A DNA stretch of 43,456 bases from CAYORM01 sp964406375. Its GTDB lineage: Bacteria > Pseudomonadota > Alphaproteobacteria > DSM-16000 > Inquilinaceae. The stretch lies in contig CAYORM010000023.1 of assembly GCA_964406375.1 (NCBI GenBank), positions 1 to 43,456 on the forward strand, written 5' to 3'. Positions 7,528 to 15,735 of this stretch are shown piece by piece; within the stretch, counting starts at the first letter, position 1, and every line of letters starts with the position of its first letter. A program made the position numbers and the translations under genes. The notes beneath the pieces are model-generated. The model searched no databases and had not been told where the DNA came from. It saw only the letters and a list, made by a program, of their open reading frames with translations.

Positions 7528-8244
7528 GTGCCGACCATGCCGCGCTCGGGCCGGCCCGCCGGGCCGCAACTGCGACGGCCGGTCGATCCCGAGACGATCG
7601 CCCGGCGGCGGCGTCTTGCGGCGGCGCGGCGCGAGCGGCGGATCAGCCAGTCCTACAGCCGCGTCGTCGCGTTCCTGAAGATCGTGCTGCCGGTCGTCGC
7701 CATCGGGCTGATGGGAACGGCAGTGCTGTGGCCCTATTTCATGCCGGAACGGCTGGAGACGGTGGAGCCGCCCGATGAGCGGGCGCTACGTGCCGGCGGC
7801 AGTGGCGAGATCACTGCGCCGCAGTATTTCGGCACCGACGATCAGGGGCGGCCTTATGAGATCACGGCCGAGACCGCCCGACGGATCGAGGGTGCGGGTG
7901 AGCGCTACGACATCACCGCGCCGGAGGCCCGCATCACGCTGACGGACGGCACGCTGGTAGAGGCCCGCGCGGGACGCGGCATCCTCGACCGCGAGGCGGG
8001 TGTGCTGCTGCTTTCGGAAGGGGTCTTCGTCCAACGCGCGGACGGCACGGCTTTCCAGTCGGAGCGCGCGGTGGTCGATCTTGAGGGTCAGGTCATGACC
8101 GGCGATGCGCCGGTCACCGGACAGGGGCCGTTTGGAGCATTGTCGGCGGGTGGCTTCCGCGTCGAAGATGAAGGCCGGGTGGTGGTGATGACGGGGCCGT
8201 CCCGCCTCGATCTCGAATCCTCAGCCGAGGAGAATGTCCCATGA
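7528..8244 (+). CDS. lptC: LPS export protein LptC
   Basis: 238 residues from GTG 7528; ATG 7537 three codons later is equally possible. A basic cytoplasmic N-terminus rich in Arg is followed by one membrane anchor (about residues 50-72) and a periplasmic beta-jellyroll in which short strands repeat (ITAPEARITL, LVEARAGRGIL). LptC is the inner-membrane clamp that receives LPS from LptB2FG and passes it to LptA. It ends in an ATGA overlap with lptA (8241-8244). Sequence conservation in this family is low, so the call rests on topology, the beta-rich domain and position between kdsD and lptA. Confidence 0.9.
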   Translation: MPTMPRSGRPAGPQLRRPVDPETIARRRRLAAARRERRISQSYSRVVAFLKIVLPVVAIGLMGTAVLWPYFMPERLETVEPPDERALRAGGSGEITAPQYFGTDDQGRPYEITAETARRIEGAGERYDITAPEARITLTDGTLVEARAGRGILDREAGVLLLSEGVFVQRADGTAFQSERAVVDLEGQVMTGDAPVTGQGPFGALSAGGFRVEDEGRVVVMTGPSRLDLESSAEENVP

Positions 8245-9095
8245 CGATGTCACGCGCGCTGCGCCGCCCGCTGCAGGCACGCTCGCTGCTGTTGGCCGCG
8301 GTCCTTGCCGTGGCGCCGCTGTCGGCGGCGATGGCGCAGCAGGTGCTCGATTTCACCCAGCCGGGTGGCGAGGCCATGCAGATCCAGGCCGCAGAGGCGC
8401 TGGAATGGCGGCAGGAGGAGCACCAGTTCGTGGCGATCGGCGACGCCGTCGTGACGCGCGGCGATGTCACCATCTCCGCCCAGCGCATGGTCGCTGATTA
8501 CCGCGAGGATGCCGCCGGCAAGATCGAGATCTATCGCTTCTCGGCCGAGGGCGGCGTGGTCATCGAGCGCGGCGAGGAGCGGATCACCGGCGGGCTCGCG
8601 GTCTATGACGTCGACAGCGGCGTTTTCACCATGACCGGCGGCAATCTCGGCCTGACCAATGGCGAGACGACGATCACCGCGACCCGCAGCCTCGAGTATC
8701 GCGAGCGCGAATTGCTGGCGGTGGCGTTGGGTGGGGTCCATGTCAGCCGTGAAGACGAGGATCTGTGGGCCGAGCGGGTCGCCGGGCGTTTCGCCGAGAG
8801 CGGCGGCGAAGCGCCGGAGATCGTCTTCATCGAGGCGAGCGGCGGTGTCCGCATCGAGACGCCGACCGACATCGTCACCGGCGACAGCGGCACCTACGAT
8901 CTGCGCACCAGCATCGCGACGCTCAGCGGGTCGGTGAAGCTGACCCGCGGCGACAACCAGCTCAACGGCGAATATGCCGAGGTGAACATGGAAACGGGTG
9001 TGAGCCGTCTGACCGGCAGCCCCCAGGGCGGTCGGGTCAGCGGCTTGCTGGTGCCGGCGGACGAGTCCGATAACTTGGCGGGCGGCGGCGAGTGA
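8241..9095 (+). CDS. lptA: LPS transport periplasmic protein LptA
   Basis: 284 residues. A signal peptide (basic start, hydrophobic core, AMA before Q33) precedes an OstA-type beta-jellyroll with repeated strand pairs such as AVVTRGDVTISAQRMVADY and VVIERGEERITGGLAVYD. It forms the periplasmic bridge that carries LPS to the outer membrane LptDE complex. It is about 100 residues longer than E. coli LptA, a common state in Alphaproteobacteria. The start overlaps the lptC stop, and the stop overlaps the lptB start (TGATG at 9093-9097), so lptC, lptA and lptB are translationally coupled. Confidence 0.93.
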   Translation: MTMSRALRRPLQARSLLLAAVLAVAPLSAAMAQQVLDFTQPGGEAMQIQAAEALEWRQEEHQFVAIGDAVVTRGDVTISAQRMVADYREDAAGKIEIYRFSAEGGVVIERGEERITGGLAVYDVDSGVFTMTGGNLGLTNGETTITATRSLEYRERELLAVALGGVHVSREDEDLWAERVAGRFAESGGEAPEIVFIEASGGVRIETPTDIVTGDSGTYDLRTSIATLSGSVKLTRGDNQLNGEYAEVNMETGVSRLTGSPQGGRVSGLLVPADESDNLAGGGE

Positions 9096-9958
9096 TGCTG
9101 TTCCGCCGCCGCGCCGGCCGGGCCTCCGGTCCAGCCGAGCCTGCCGACATCGCCGCCACCGACGGCACGGCCGCGGGCCGCCCCTCCGGCGCCCCTCCGG
9201 CGCAGCCCGGCCGCGGGCCCGTGCTGGTCACCGAGAATGAGGGGCTGGTCGCGCGTAATCTCGGCAAGCAGTACAAGAAGCGGCCGGTGGTGCGGGACGT
9301 GTCGCTGTCGGTGCAGCGCGGCGAGGCGGTCGGCCTCCTGGGGCCGAACGGTGCCGGCAAGACGACCTGCTTTTACATGATCACCGGGCTGATTGCGCCC
9401 GATTACGGCACCATCCTGCTCGACGGTCAGGATCTGACGGATCTGCCGATGTACCGGCGAGCCCGGCTCGGTATCGGTTACCTGCCGCAGGAGGCGTCGA
9501 TCTTCCGCGGCCTGACGGTCGAGCAGAACATCCGCGCCGTGCTCGAGATCGTCGAGCCGGACCGCACCACGCGGGAATCGATGCTCGACGACCTGTTGGC
9601 GGAGTTCTCGATCTCGCATCTGCGCCGCACCCCGACGGTCGCACTGTCGGGCGGTGAAAGGCGGCGGCTCGAGATCGCGCGGGCGCTCGCCACCCACCCG
9701 CATTTCATCCTGCTCGACGAGCCGCTGGCCGGCATCGATCCGATCGCCGTCGGCGACATCCGCGAACTCGTGGCGCATCTGCGTGATCGCGGGATCGGCG
9801 TGTTGATCACCGATCACAATGTGCGGGAAACACTGGAGATCGTCGACCGCGCCTATATCCTGCATGACGGTCGCGTGCTGATGGAAGGGCGGCCGGCGGA
9901 CATCGTCGGCAATGAGGAGGTCCGCCGGGTCTATCTCGGGCAGACCTTCAGCCTCTGA
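9095..9958 (+). CDS. lptB: LPS export ABC transporter ATP-binding protein LptB
   Basis: 287 residues from ATG 9095 in a TGATG overlap with lptA; GTG 9092 is the alternative. The first 45 residues are an Ala/Pro/Gly-rich extension with no counterpart in E. coli LptB (241 residues), so a shorter product starting near GTG 9221 is possible. The ATPase core is complete: Walker A GPNGAGKTT (about 83-91), signature LSGGERRR (about 183), Walker B ILLDEPLAGID (about 205) and switch TDHN. It powers extraction of LPS from the inner membrane with LptF and LptG, which are not in this window. Confidence 0.95.
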   Translation: MLFRRRAGRASGPAEPADIAATDGTAAGRPSGAPPAQPGRGPVLVTENEGLVARNLGKQYKKRPVVRDVSLSVQRGEAVGLLGPNGAGKTTCFYMITGLIAPDYGTILLDGQDLTDLPMYRRARLGIGYLPQEASIFRGLTVEQNIRAVLEIVEPDRTTRESMLDDLLAEFSISHLRRTPTVALSGGERRRLEIARALATHPHFILLDEPLAGIDPIAVGDIRELVAHLRDRGIGVLITDHNVRETLEIVDRAYILHDGRVLMEGRPADIVGNEEVRRVYLGQTFSL

Positions 9959-10058
9959 GATCGGTCGCTGCCAGCGTCGCCCCGCCTCGCCGCCGGCCGA
10001 TCGCGTATGGAATGGCGGGTGTGACGGGACGGCTGTCGACGGGACGGCCGACATCAAA

Positions 10059-10088
10059 ATGACGGGCGGCGGGACGCTCCATTATCGG
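10059..10088 (+). promoter_or_regulatory. Possible promoter of rpoN
   Basis: ATGACG (10059-10064), an 18-nt spacer and TATCGG (10083-10088), with a GGGGAGG ribosome site directly after and ATG at 10112. The match to sigma-70 elements is moderate. Upstream, the 10-mer GACGGGACGG occurs at 10023-10032 and 10038-10047. Confidence 0.35.
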
Positions 10089-10111
10089 TATCGGGGAGGA
10101 TCCGGCCGAGC

Positions 10112-11659
10112 ATGACGACGCTTCGTCCCGGCCTCGCCCGACCGGGTCTGGCCCAGCGGCAGGCGCCGACACTGGCCATGACCCCGCGCATGCAGCAGGC
10201 GGTGAGGCTGCTGCAGTTCACCGGTCAGGAACTCGCCGCCTATCTCGGCGAGGCCATCGAGAGCAATCCGCTGCTGCGCCTCGCCGGCGATGGTGGCGAG
10301 CGGGCGGCCCTGCCCGCGCCACTATCCACCGAAGGGATCGGCACGGACGCGCTGCTGGCGCGGCCGGACGCCCGCCTCACCGGCACCGACCGGCCGCTCG
10401 ATACCGATTACGGCAATCTCTATGCGGGTGAGGGTGGGGGGCGGGGCGGCGCGTCTGCGGGATATGATGATGACGCCTATCCGGGGATCGACCAGACCCT
10501 CGCAGATCTGCCGAGCCTCGCCGATCACCTCTCCGAACAAGCCGCGCTCGCCTTCCGCGATCCGCGTGACCGGCTCGCCGCCGAGCATCTGATCGGCGCG
10601 CTCGATGGCGCCGGCTGGCTGACCGAGGCGCCGGAAGCGATCGCCGGGCAGCTGGGGCTCGAGCCCGAGCGGATGGCACGAGTCCTCGAGATCTGCCGCG
10701 GCTTCGAGCCCACCGGGGTCTTCGCGCGCGATCTCGCCGACTGCCTTGCCCTTCAGCTCGCCGAGCGAAATCGGCTCGACCCGGCGATGCAGCGGCTGCT
10801 TGATAATCTCCCGCTCGTCGCCCGGCGGGAGGTGGCCATGCTCGCACGGCTGTGCGGCGTCGATGCGGAGGATGTCGTCGACATGATCGGCGAGATCCGC
10901 GCGCTCGATCCCAAGCCCGGTGCGCGTTTCCGCGACGATCCGGTGCCGACACGGATCCCAGATGTCATCGTCCGTGCCGCACCGCCACCGCGACCCGGGG
11001 AGGCCGCGCGCCGCCACGGCGAACCGCCGGCGGAGTGGATCGTCGAGCTGAACGAGGCGGTGCTGCCGCGGCTGCTTATCGACCGGCGCTATCGCATGGC
11101 GGTCAGCCATGGCGCGGAGGCGCGGCCCTATCTGCGACGGTGCCTTGAGGAGGCTCGCTGGCTCATCCGTGCGCTCGATCGCCGGGCGACGACGCTGCTC
11201 GCCGTCTCGGGGGCCATCGCCCGTCGCCAGGACGCCTTCCTGCGGCACGGTCTGTCGCATCTCCGGCCGATGGTGCTGCGCGACATCGCCGCCGATACCG
11301 GGCTGCATGAAAGCACGGTCAGCCGGGTGGTGGCGGGCAAGACGATCGAGACGCCGCGCGGCCTCTTCGCGATGAAGGCGCTGTTCACCCAGGGGCTCGC
11401 CGCAGGCCCCCGTGGCAGTCCGGACGGCGGCGTCGTCGTATCAGCCGAGGCGGTGCGGCTGCGCATCCGGGCGCTGATCGAGGCGGAGGGCGGTTCGGCC
11501 CCCCTCTCCGACGACCGGATCGCCGCCATCCTGGCGGCCGAGGGCGTGGCGATCGCGCGCCGCACCGTCGCCAAGTATCGGGAAGCGATGGGCATTCCCT
11601 CCTCTAGCCAGCGGCGCCGCGAGGCGGCGCTCGCCCCGGTCCGTGCGGCGCGCGGCTGA
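10112..11659 (+). CDS. rpoN: RNA polymerase sigma-54 factor
   Basis: 515 residues. Region I (about 10-60) holds the Gln/Leu-rich activator-interacting segment (TLAMTPRMQQAVRLLQ). Then come an acidic, low-complexity region II, the core-binding domain, a helix-turn-helix near 393-425 (HESTVSRVVAGK) and the diagnostic RpoN box ARRTVAKYRE near 483-492, which reads the -24 element. It directs transcription from -24/-12 promoters with enhancer-binding ATPases, typically for nitrogen and carbon metabolism. Its place between lptB and hpf-ptsN is the conserved proteobacterial order. ATG 10112 follows GGGGAGG at a good distance. Confidence 0.97.
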   Translation: MTTLRPGLARPGLAQRQAPTLAMTPRMQQAVRLLQFTGQELAAYLGEAIESNPLLRLAGDGGERAALPAPLSTEGIGTDALLARPDARLTGTDRPLDTDYGNLYAGEGGGRGGASAGYDDDAYPGIDQTLADLPSLADHLSEQAALAFRDPRDRLAAEHLIGALDGAGWLTEAPEAIAGQLGLEPERMARVLEICRGFEPTGVFARDLADCLALQLAERNRLDPAMQRLLDNLPLVARREVAMLARLCGVDAEDVVDMIGEIRALDPKPGARFRDDPVPTRIPDVIVRAAPPPRPGEAARRHGEPPAEWIVELNEAVLPRLLIDRRYRMAVSHGAEARPYLRRCLEEARWLIRALDRRATTLLAVSGAIARRQDAFLRHGLSHLRPMVLRDIAADTGLHESTVSRVVAGKTIETPRGLFAMKALFTQGLAAGPRGSPDGGVVVSAEAVRLRIRALIEAEGGSAPLSDDRIAAILAAEGVAIARRTVAKYREAMGIPSSSQRRREAALAPVRAARG

Positions 11660-11722
11660 TCCGCTACATCACCGGGCGGGGGTCGCCGGTCTTGCACCGT
11701 CGCCGCCGGAGGGCCACCTTGG

Positions 11723-11751
11723 TTGACACCGGGTCCGGCCGAACCTATGGT
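11723..11751 (+). promoter_or_regulatory. Sigma-70-type promoter of hpf-ptsN
   Basis: A perfect TTGACA (11723-11728), a 17-nt spacer and TATGGT (11746-11751). Transcription would begin near 11758, leaving a leader of about 78 nt before hpf that contains two hairpins. This lets hpf-ptsN be expressed apart from rpoN. Confidence 0.65.
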
Positions 11752-11761
11752 CCGGCCCGTC

Positions 11762-11816
11762 GGCGGCCCCTTCCGAGGGGCCGCCCGCTTGTTTCAGGAC
11801 TCCCGTCCGGAACGGG
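11762..11816 (+). promoter_or_regulatory. Structured leader of hpf: two hairpins
   Basis: Hairpin 1: GGCGGCCCC (11762-11770) with GGGGCCGCC (11777-11785), a perfect 9-bp stem and 6-nt loop, followed by CGCTTGTTT. Hairpin 2: CCCGT (11802-11806) with ACGGG (11812-11816). Hairpin 1 lies a few bases after the predicted transcription start. It could be the rpoN terminator, an attenuator or a stabilising 5' structure; the sequence does not decide between these. Confidence 0.4.
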
Positions 11817-11835
11817 CACCCGAGCGAGCAGGCCC

Positions 11836-12429
11836 ATGCAGTTGACGGTTCGTGGCAAGCAGATCGACGTGGGCGATGCGCTGCGCACCCATGTCGCCGA
11901 CGTGCTCGGCAGCACCACCGCGAAATACTTCTCCCAGGCGATCGAGGCGACGGTGGTATTCTCGCGCGAGGCTCATCTGATCCGCGCCGACGTCGCCGTT
12001 CATGCCGGCCGCAACATCCTGTTGCAGAGTAATGCCGAGGCACCCGACGCCTATGGTGCCTTCGAACAGGCTGCCGACAAGATGGCGAAACGCCTGCGGC
12101 GCTATAAGCGGCGGCTGCGCGACCATCATCGCGACGGCACCGGGCAACCGGTCCTGCCGGCTCAGAGCTATGTGCTCGAGGCCGAGCCGGATACGCCGAT
12201 CGACGAGGAGCGCGACGAGCCGGCACAGCCCATCGTGATCGCCGACGTCGCGACGACGGTCGAGACGATGAGTGTCGGCCAGGCGGTGATGCGGCTGGAT
12301 CTGGGCGATCTTCCGGCCCTGATGTTCCGAAACGGTGCCCACGGGCAGCTCAACATGGTCTATCGTCGACGCGACGGCAATATCGGCTGGATCGACCCCG
12401 CCCCCTCGGGCGCGGATGTGACCCGCTGA
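11836..12429 (+). CDS. hpf: Ribosome hibernation promoting factor, long form
   Basis: 197 residues from ATG 11836. The open frame extends upstream to 11692, but the homologous protein starts at MQLTVRGKQIDVGD. The N-terminal S30AE/YfiA domain (about 1-105) binds the 30S decoding region; a charged linker (about 110-140) leads to the C-terminal dimerisation domain (about 140-190, MSVGQAVMRLDLGDLPALMF). Long HPFs join 70S ribosomes into inactive 100S dimers in stationary phase or starvation. The gene has its own promoter and structured leader, and ptsN follows after 13 nt. Confidence 0.95.
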   Translation: MQLTVRGKQIDVGDALRTHVADVLGSTTAKYFSQAIEATVVFSREAHLIRADVAVHAGRNILLQSNAEAPDAYGAFEQAADKMAKRLRRYKRRLRDHHRDGTGQPVLPAQSYVLEAEPDTPIDEERDEPAQPIVIADVATTVETMSVGQAVMRLDLGDLPALMFRNGAHGQLNMVYRRRDGNIGWIDPAPSGADVTR

Positions 12430-12442
12430 CGAGATCGGCACG

Positions 12443-12898
12443 ATGATCGAATACCTGTCACCCGGCGGCGTGATCGCCGGGCTGCGCGCGGGCAGCAAGA
12501 AGCAGGCCCTGATGGATCTGGCCAAGAAGGCCGCCGAGATCACGGGGCTGCATGAGCGGACGATCTTCGACGTGGTGCTGGAGCGCGAGCGGCTCGGCTC
12601 GACCGGCATCGGCCGGGGGATCGCCATACCGCATGGCAAGCTGCCCAATCTGGACCGCGTCCAGGTGCTGTTCGCACGCTGTGAGCGGCCGATCGATTTC
12701 GACAGCGTCGACGGTCAGCCCGTCGACCTGATCGTGTTGTTGCTGGCGCCCGACACGGCCGGCGCCGACCATCTCAAGGCACTCGCCCGGATCAGCCGAA
12801 TGCTGCGCGACGAGGGTCTGTGCGAGAAGCTGCGCGGCTGCACGACGCCGGACGCGATCCGCGCCCTGCTGGGCCAGGCCGAAGCGCACGCGGCCTGA
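12443..12898 (+). CDS. ptsN: PTS IIA-like nitrogen regulatory protein (EIIA-Ntr)
   Basis: 151 residues, the standard length. The phosphorylated histidine is H64 in GIGRGIAIPHGKLP, the hallmark of the fructose/nitrogen IIA family. It receives phosphate from NPr (PtsO) and acts as a regulator rather than a sugar transporter, controlling potassium transport and other nitrogen- or carbon-linked functions by protein contact. It follows hpf after 13 nt, the conserved rpoN-hpf-ptsN order. Neither ptsO nor ptsP is in the window. Confidence 0.95.
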   Translation: MIEYLSPGGVIAGLRAGSKKQALMDLAKKAAEITGLHERTIFDVVLERERLGSTGIGRGIAIPHGKLPNLDRVQVLFARCERPIDFDSVDGQPVDLIVLLLAPDTAGADHLKALARISRMLRDEGLCEKLRGCTTPDAIRALLGQAEAHAA

Positions 12899-12914
12899 CG
12901 GCGGACGCCCTGCC

Positions 12915-13751
12915 GTGCCGGCGCGCCTGTGGGAGGAACTGACGACCGAGGAGATGGCAGGGCTGCACGCCCGCGACCGTCACGTCGTCCTCCTGCCGAT
13001 CGCGGCCATCGAGAGCCACGGGCCGCACCTGCCGCTGTCGGTGGATGCCACGATCAATCGGGGCATCCTCGCCGAGGCGGCGCGCCGGCTGCCCGACGAC
13101 GTCCCGCTGCTGATCCTGCCCGAACAGGTTGTCGGACGGTCGGAGGAGCATGACGGCTTCGCCGGCACCCTCTGGGCCCCGCCGGAGACGTTGATCGCCC
13201 ATTGGACGGCGATCGGTGTCGCCGTCGCCCGCGCCGGCTTCCGCAAGCTCGTCTTCTTCAACAGCCATGGCGGGCAGCCGCAAATCGCCGACATTGTGGC
13301 GATGACGCTGCGGCGTGTGCACCGGATGCTGGCGGCGAATGTGCACTGGGCCGATACGGTGGACCTGTCGGACCTGTTCGGTCCGGCGGAACGGCGCTTC
13401 GGCATTCATGGTGGAGCGATCGAGACCGCGATGATGCTGCATCTGCGCCCCGATCTCGTGCGGCGCGAGCGGCTCGCCGACTTCCCGTCGATCACGGCTC
13501 GGCTCTCCGGCACCCATCGCTGGCTGTCGCCGCAGGGGCCGGCGGGCTACGCCTGGATGACGGAGGATCTTAATCCGGCGGGCGCCTGCGGCGATGCCAC
13601 GGCGGCAACCGCAGAAGCGGGGCGGGTGGTGGTCGAACGCGCGGGCGCCGCCCTCGCCAGGATCATCACCGAGCTGGCGGCGGCGGATCCGGAAGCGCTG
13701 TTCGGCCGCCCGGCCTATCCGCCGCCCGCAGCGCCGCTCAGTGGACGCTGA
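12915..13751 (+). CDS. Creatininase-family amidohydrolase
   Basis: 278 residues from GTG 12915. The metal-binding pattern matches creatininase almost position for position: E33, H35 and D44 in ESHGPHLPLSVD, H118 in FFNSHGGQ, and E170 in IHGGAIETAMM. The family hydrolyses cyclic amides such as creatinine, or acts in cofactor pathways (riboflavin, mycofactocin maturation). None of those partners lies here, so the substrate stays open. It starts 16 nt after ptsN and may share its transcript. Its 3' end overlaps the convergent DUF1150 gene by 14 bp. Confidence 0.88.
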   Translation: MPARLWEELTTEEMAGLHARDRHVVLLPIAAIESHGPHLPLSVDATINRGILAEAARRLPDDVPLLILPEQVVGRSEEHDGFAGTLWAPPETLIAHWTAIGVAVARAGFRKLVFFNSHGGQPQIADIVAMTLRRVHRMLAANVHWADTVDLSDLFGPAERRFGIHGGAIETAMMLHLRPDLVRRERLADFPSITARLSGTHRWLSPQGPAGYAWMTEDLNPAGACGDATAATAEAGRVVVERAGAALARIITELAAADPEALFGRPAYPPPAAPLSGR

Positions 13752-13974
13752 GCGGCTCGAGCTCGTTCTGCCGCACCACGGCGAAGGCGAGGTCGCGTCC
13801 CACCGCGATGGCGAGGGGCGTACCGTCGGCGCCATGGATGGCGAAGGCGGTCTTGCCGTCATTCTCCACGGCCTTGACATAGGCAACCTCGCCAAGGCCG
13901 AGCGCCGCGAACTCCGTCGGGCTCAGCTGATGCTGTCCGATCCTGTTGCTGGTCTCAGTGTCGGGCCGGTTCAT
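13738..13974 (-). CDS. DUF1150-family small protein
   Basis: 78 residues from ATG 13974, which has GGAGG eight nt upstream; the frame also opens at a TTG four codons earlier. The sequence is acidic to neutral and soluble, with a conserved-looking core LSPTEFAALGLGEVAYVK and a beta-strand rich second half (FAIHGADGTPLAIAVG). DUF1150 proteins occur mainly in Alphaproteobacteria, commonly next to an Hsp20 gene as here (77 nt downstream of hsp20, same strand). The function is unknown. The partnership suggests a stress role, which is inference. Confidence 0.82.
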   Translation of the reverse strand: MNRPDTETSNRIGQHQLSPTEFAALGLGEVAYVKAVENDGKTAFAIHGADGTPLAIAVGRDLAFAVVRQNELEPLSVH

Positions 13975-14051
13975 GTCGCCCTCCAACTCTCTCCTGGGGT
14001 TTCATCGCGGCCCGGATCGATCCCGGCGCCGCTTTGGCCGCTCCGGCGCCG

Positions 14052-14516
14052 TCACCGGCGGCCGATGCGTCCCGCGATATCGATCGTCCGATCGTCGAGC
14101 GCGGCCTCGCCGCGGCGGATCTCGATCGTCCGCACCTTGGCTGCCGCCCGCGGTCGCTGCAGATCGACATGCAGCAATCCGTTGTCGAGCACCGCGCCGG
14201 TCACCTCTATCCCATCGGCCAGCACGAAGGCGCGCTGGAACTGACGGGAGGCGATGCCCCGGTGCAGGAAGACACGTTCGACATCGTCCACCTGTCGGCC
14301 GCGGATCACGAGTTGGTTGTCCTCGATCTGGACCGTCAGGTCGTTCTCGGTGAAACCGGCCACCGCAAGGGTGATGCGCAGGCGGTCTTCGCCGAGCTGC
14401 TCGATATTGTAGGGCGGGTACCCGTCGGCCGGCATCTTGCCGATCCGGTCCAGGGTGCGTTCGAACTGCTCGAAGCCGAGCAGAAGCGGGCTGTTGAACA
14501 GCGAAACCCTCGTCAC
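14052..14516 (-). CDS. Small heat-shock protein, Hsp20/IbpA type
   Basis: 154 residues from GTG 14516, chosen because GGAGGGG precedes it and homologous proteins start near TRVSLFNSPLL. The alpha-crystallin domain (about 35-125) shows the IbpA-type signatures AGFTENDLTVQIEDNQL and FQRAFVLADG; the C-terminal tail carries an I-x-I motif (IEI) used for oligomer assembly. It holds unfolding proteins for refolding by DnaK/ClpB. The DUF1150 gene follows in the same direction. A heat-shock-like promoter lies about 100 nt upstream. Confidence 0.93.
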   Translation of the reverse strand: MTRVSLFNSPLLLGFEQFERTLDRIGKMPADGYPPYNIEQLGEDRLRITLAVAGFTENDLTVQIEDNQLVIRGRQVDDVERVFLHRGIASRQFQRAFVLADGIEVTGAVLDNGLLHVDLQRPRAAAKVRTIEIRRGEAALDDRTIDIAGRIGRR

Positions 14517-14619
14517 CTTCCGACCCCTCCGATCGAGCGAGCCACCGCTGTCGCGGCCATTCGGACCCGGTTGCCCGGCATCCATGCGACGGGATCCGTA
14601 CGGGCGATCCCGCCGGACC

Positions 14620-14650
14620 ACATTTGGTCGATGGAGAAAGCAGTTTCAAG
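14620..14650 (-). promoter_or_regulatory. Heat-shock (RpoH-type) promoter candidate for hsp20
   Basis: On the minus strand, CTTGAA (14650-14645), 17 nt, then CCAAATGT (14627-14620). The -35 is a perfect sigma-32 element; the -10 matches CCxxATxT. A 7-bp hairpin (CGGGATC/GATCCCG, 14590-14612) lies at the predicted transcript start, leaving a leader of about 95 nt. Confidence 0.5.
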
Positions 14651-14770
14651 CGGTTGGCGCGGCAATCGGCGACAGCCGGGTGGCGGTGGCCGGGGCGCTG
14701 GCCGCGTGCTAACCATGCGATCGGTTCGCGGGAGGATCGAGTGGCCGCCGGAGCGGAAGGGCAGGACAGG

Positions 14771-15211
14771 ATGAGACGGGCGGCCGGCGCTGCGGGCGGC
14801 CGGACGGCCACGAGCCTGTCACGCTGGCAGCAGCGGGTCTTTGACCTCGTTCAGGGAAGCGAGGAGCCGGTCACCGCCTATGCCATCCTCGGCCGGATGA
14901 AGGAGGACGGGATCACGGCGCCTCCCGTGGTCTACCGGGCGCTGAAGGCGTTGCAGGATCGCGGGCTGATCCACCGGATCGAATCGCTCAACGCCTATGT
15001 TCCCTGCGATGATCCCGAGCACGATCACGCCGGCCAGTTCGCGATCTGCCGGCGCTGCGGCCGGGTCGAGGAAATCACCGACGCCGAGGTCGACCGGCTG
15101 CTCGACGCCTGGACCAACCGGCTGGGCTTCGCGGCCGATCGCCGGACGATCGAGATCCTGGGGTTGTGCGCGGCGTGCCGGACCGCTCCGGACACGCGGC
15201 CGACCGGCTGA
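14771..15211 (+). CDS. zur: Fur-family zinc uptake regulator (Zur)
   Basis: 146 residues from ATG 14771 with AGGACAGG just upstream. An N-terminal winged helix (about 15-75; TAYAILGRMKEDGITAPPVVYRAL) is followed by a metal-binding dimer domain. Two CxxC pairs, C93/C96 (CRRCGR) and C133/C136 (CAAC), form the structural zinc site typical of Zur; His residues near 84-86 (EHDHAGQF) can supply the regulatory site. With zinc it represses zinc importers. No znuABC genes are in the window. It is convergent with def, leaving 2 bp between the two stops. Zur is preferred over Fur or PerR because of the two CxxC pairs and the Zur-like PPVVYRALKAL. Confidence 0.87.
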   Translation: MRRAAGAAGGRTATSLSRWQQRVFDLVQGSEEPVTAYAILGRMKEDGITAPPVVYRALKALQDRGLIHRIESLNAYVPCDDPEHDHAGQFAICRRCGRVEEITDAEVDRLLDAWTNRLGFAADRRTIEILGLCAACRTAPDTRPTG

Positions 15212-15213
15212 AC

Positions 15214-15735
15214 TCAGTCGCGGGCGGCGTTCTCCCGCTTCCACTTGGCGACCTTCTTCATGATCATCCCGCGCCGGAGCGGCGAGAGATGGTCGACGAA
15301 GAGAATGCCGTCGAGATGGTCGATCTCATGCTGGACGCAGGTCGCGAGGAGCCCGTCGGCGTGGATTTCGTGCTCGGCGCCGGTCTCGTCCTGGTAGCGG
15401 AAGCGGATCTCGGCCGGGCGCCGAACCTCGGCATACTGCTCGGGCAGCGACAGGCAGCCTTCCTCGTGCAGTCGTGTCTCCGCGCCCTTCCAGATGATCT
15501 CCGGATTGACGAGCCGCATCGGGGCGGGCGGCTCTTCGCGGCCGGCGATGTCGATGACCACGACGCGGCGCGAAACGCCGACCTGTGGACCCGCCAGCCC
15601 GATACCGGGGGCCGCGTACATCGTCTCGAGCATGTCGTCGAGCAGGCGGCGCAGCCCGTCGTCGAATTCGGTAACCGGTGCCGCCGGCTTCTTCAGCCGC
15701 GGGTCGGGGGCGATCAGGATCGGCAATTTCGGCAT
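15214..15735 (-). CDS. def: Peptide deformylase
   Basis: 173 residues from ATG 15735; the open frame continues upstream to 15858, but homology begins at MPKLPILIAPDPRLK. All three motifs are intact: GIGLAGPQ (44-51), EGCLSLP (92-98, metal ligand C94) and QHEIDH (135-140, metal ligands H136 and H140, catalytic E137). It removes the N-formyl group from nascent proteins, using Fe2+ or another metal. Its usual neighbour fmt is not adjacent. The motif-1 residue is G rather than A (GLAGPQ), a common variant in this family. Confidence 0.95.
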   Translation of the reverse strand: MPKLPILIAPDPRLKKPAAPVTEFDDGLRRLLDDMLETMYAAPGIGLAGPQVGVSRRVVVIDIAGREEPPAPMRLVNPEIIWKGAETRLHEEGCLSLPEQYAEVRRPAEIRFRYQDETGAEHEIHADGLLATCVQHEIDHLDGILFVDHLSPLRRGMIMKKVAKWKRENAARD

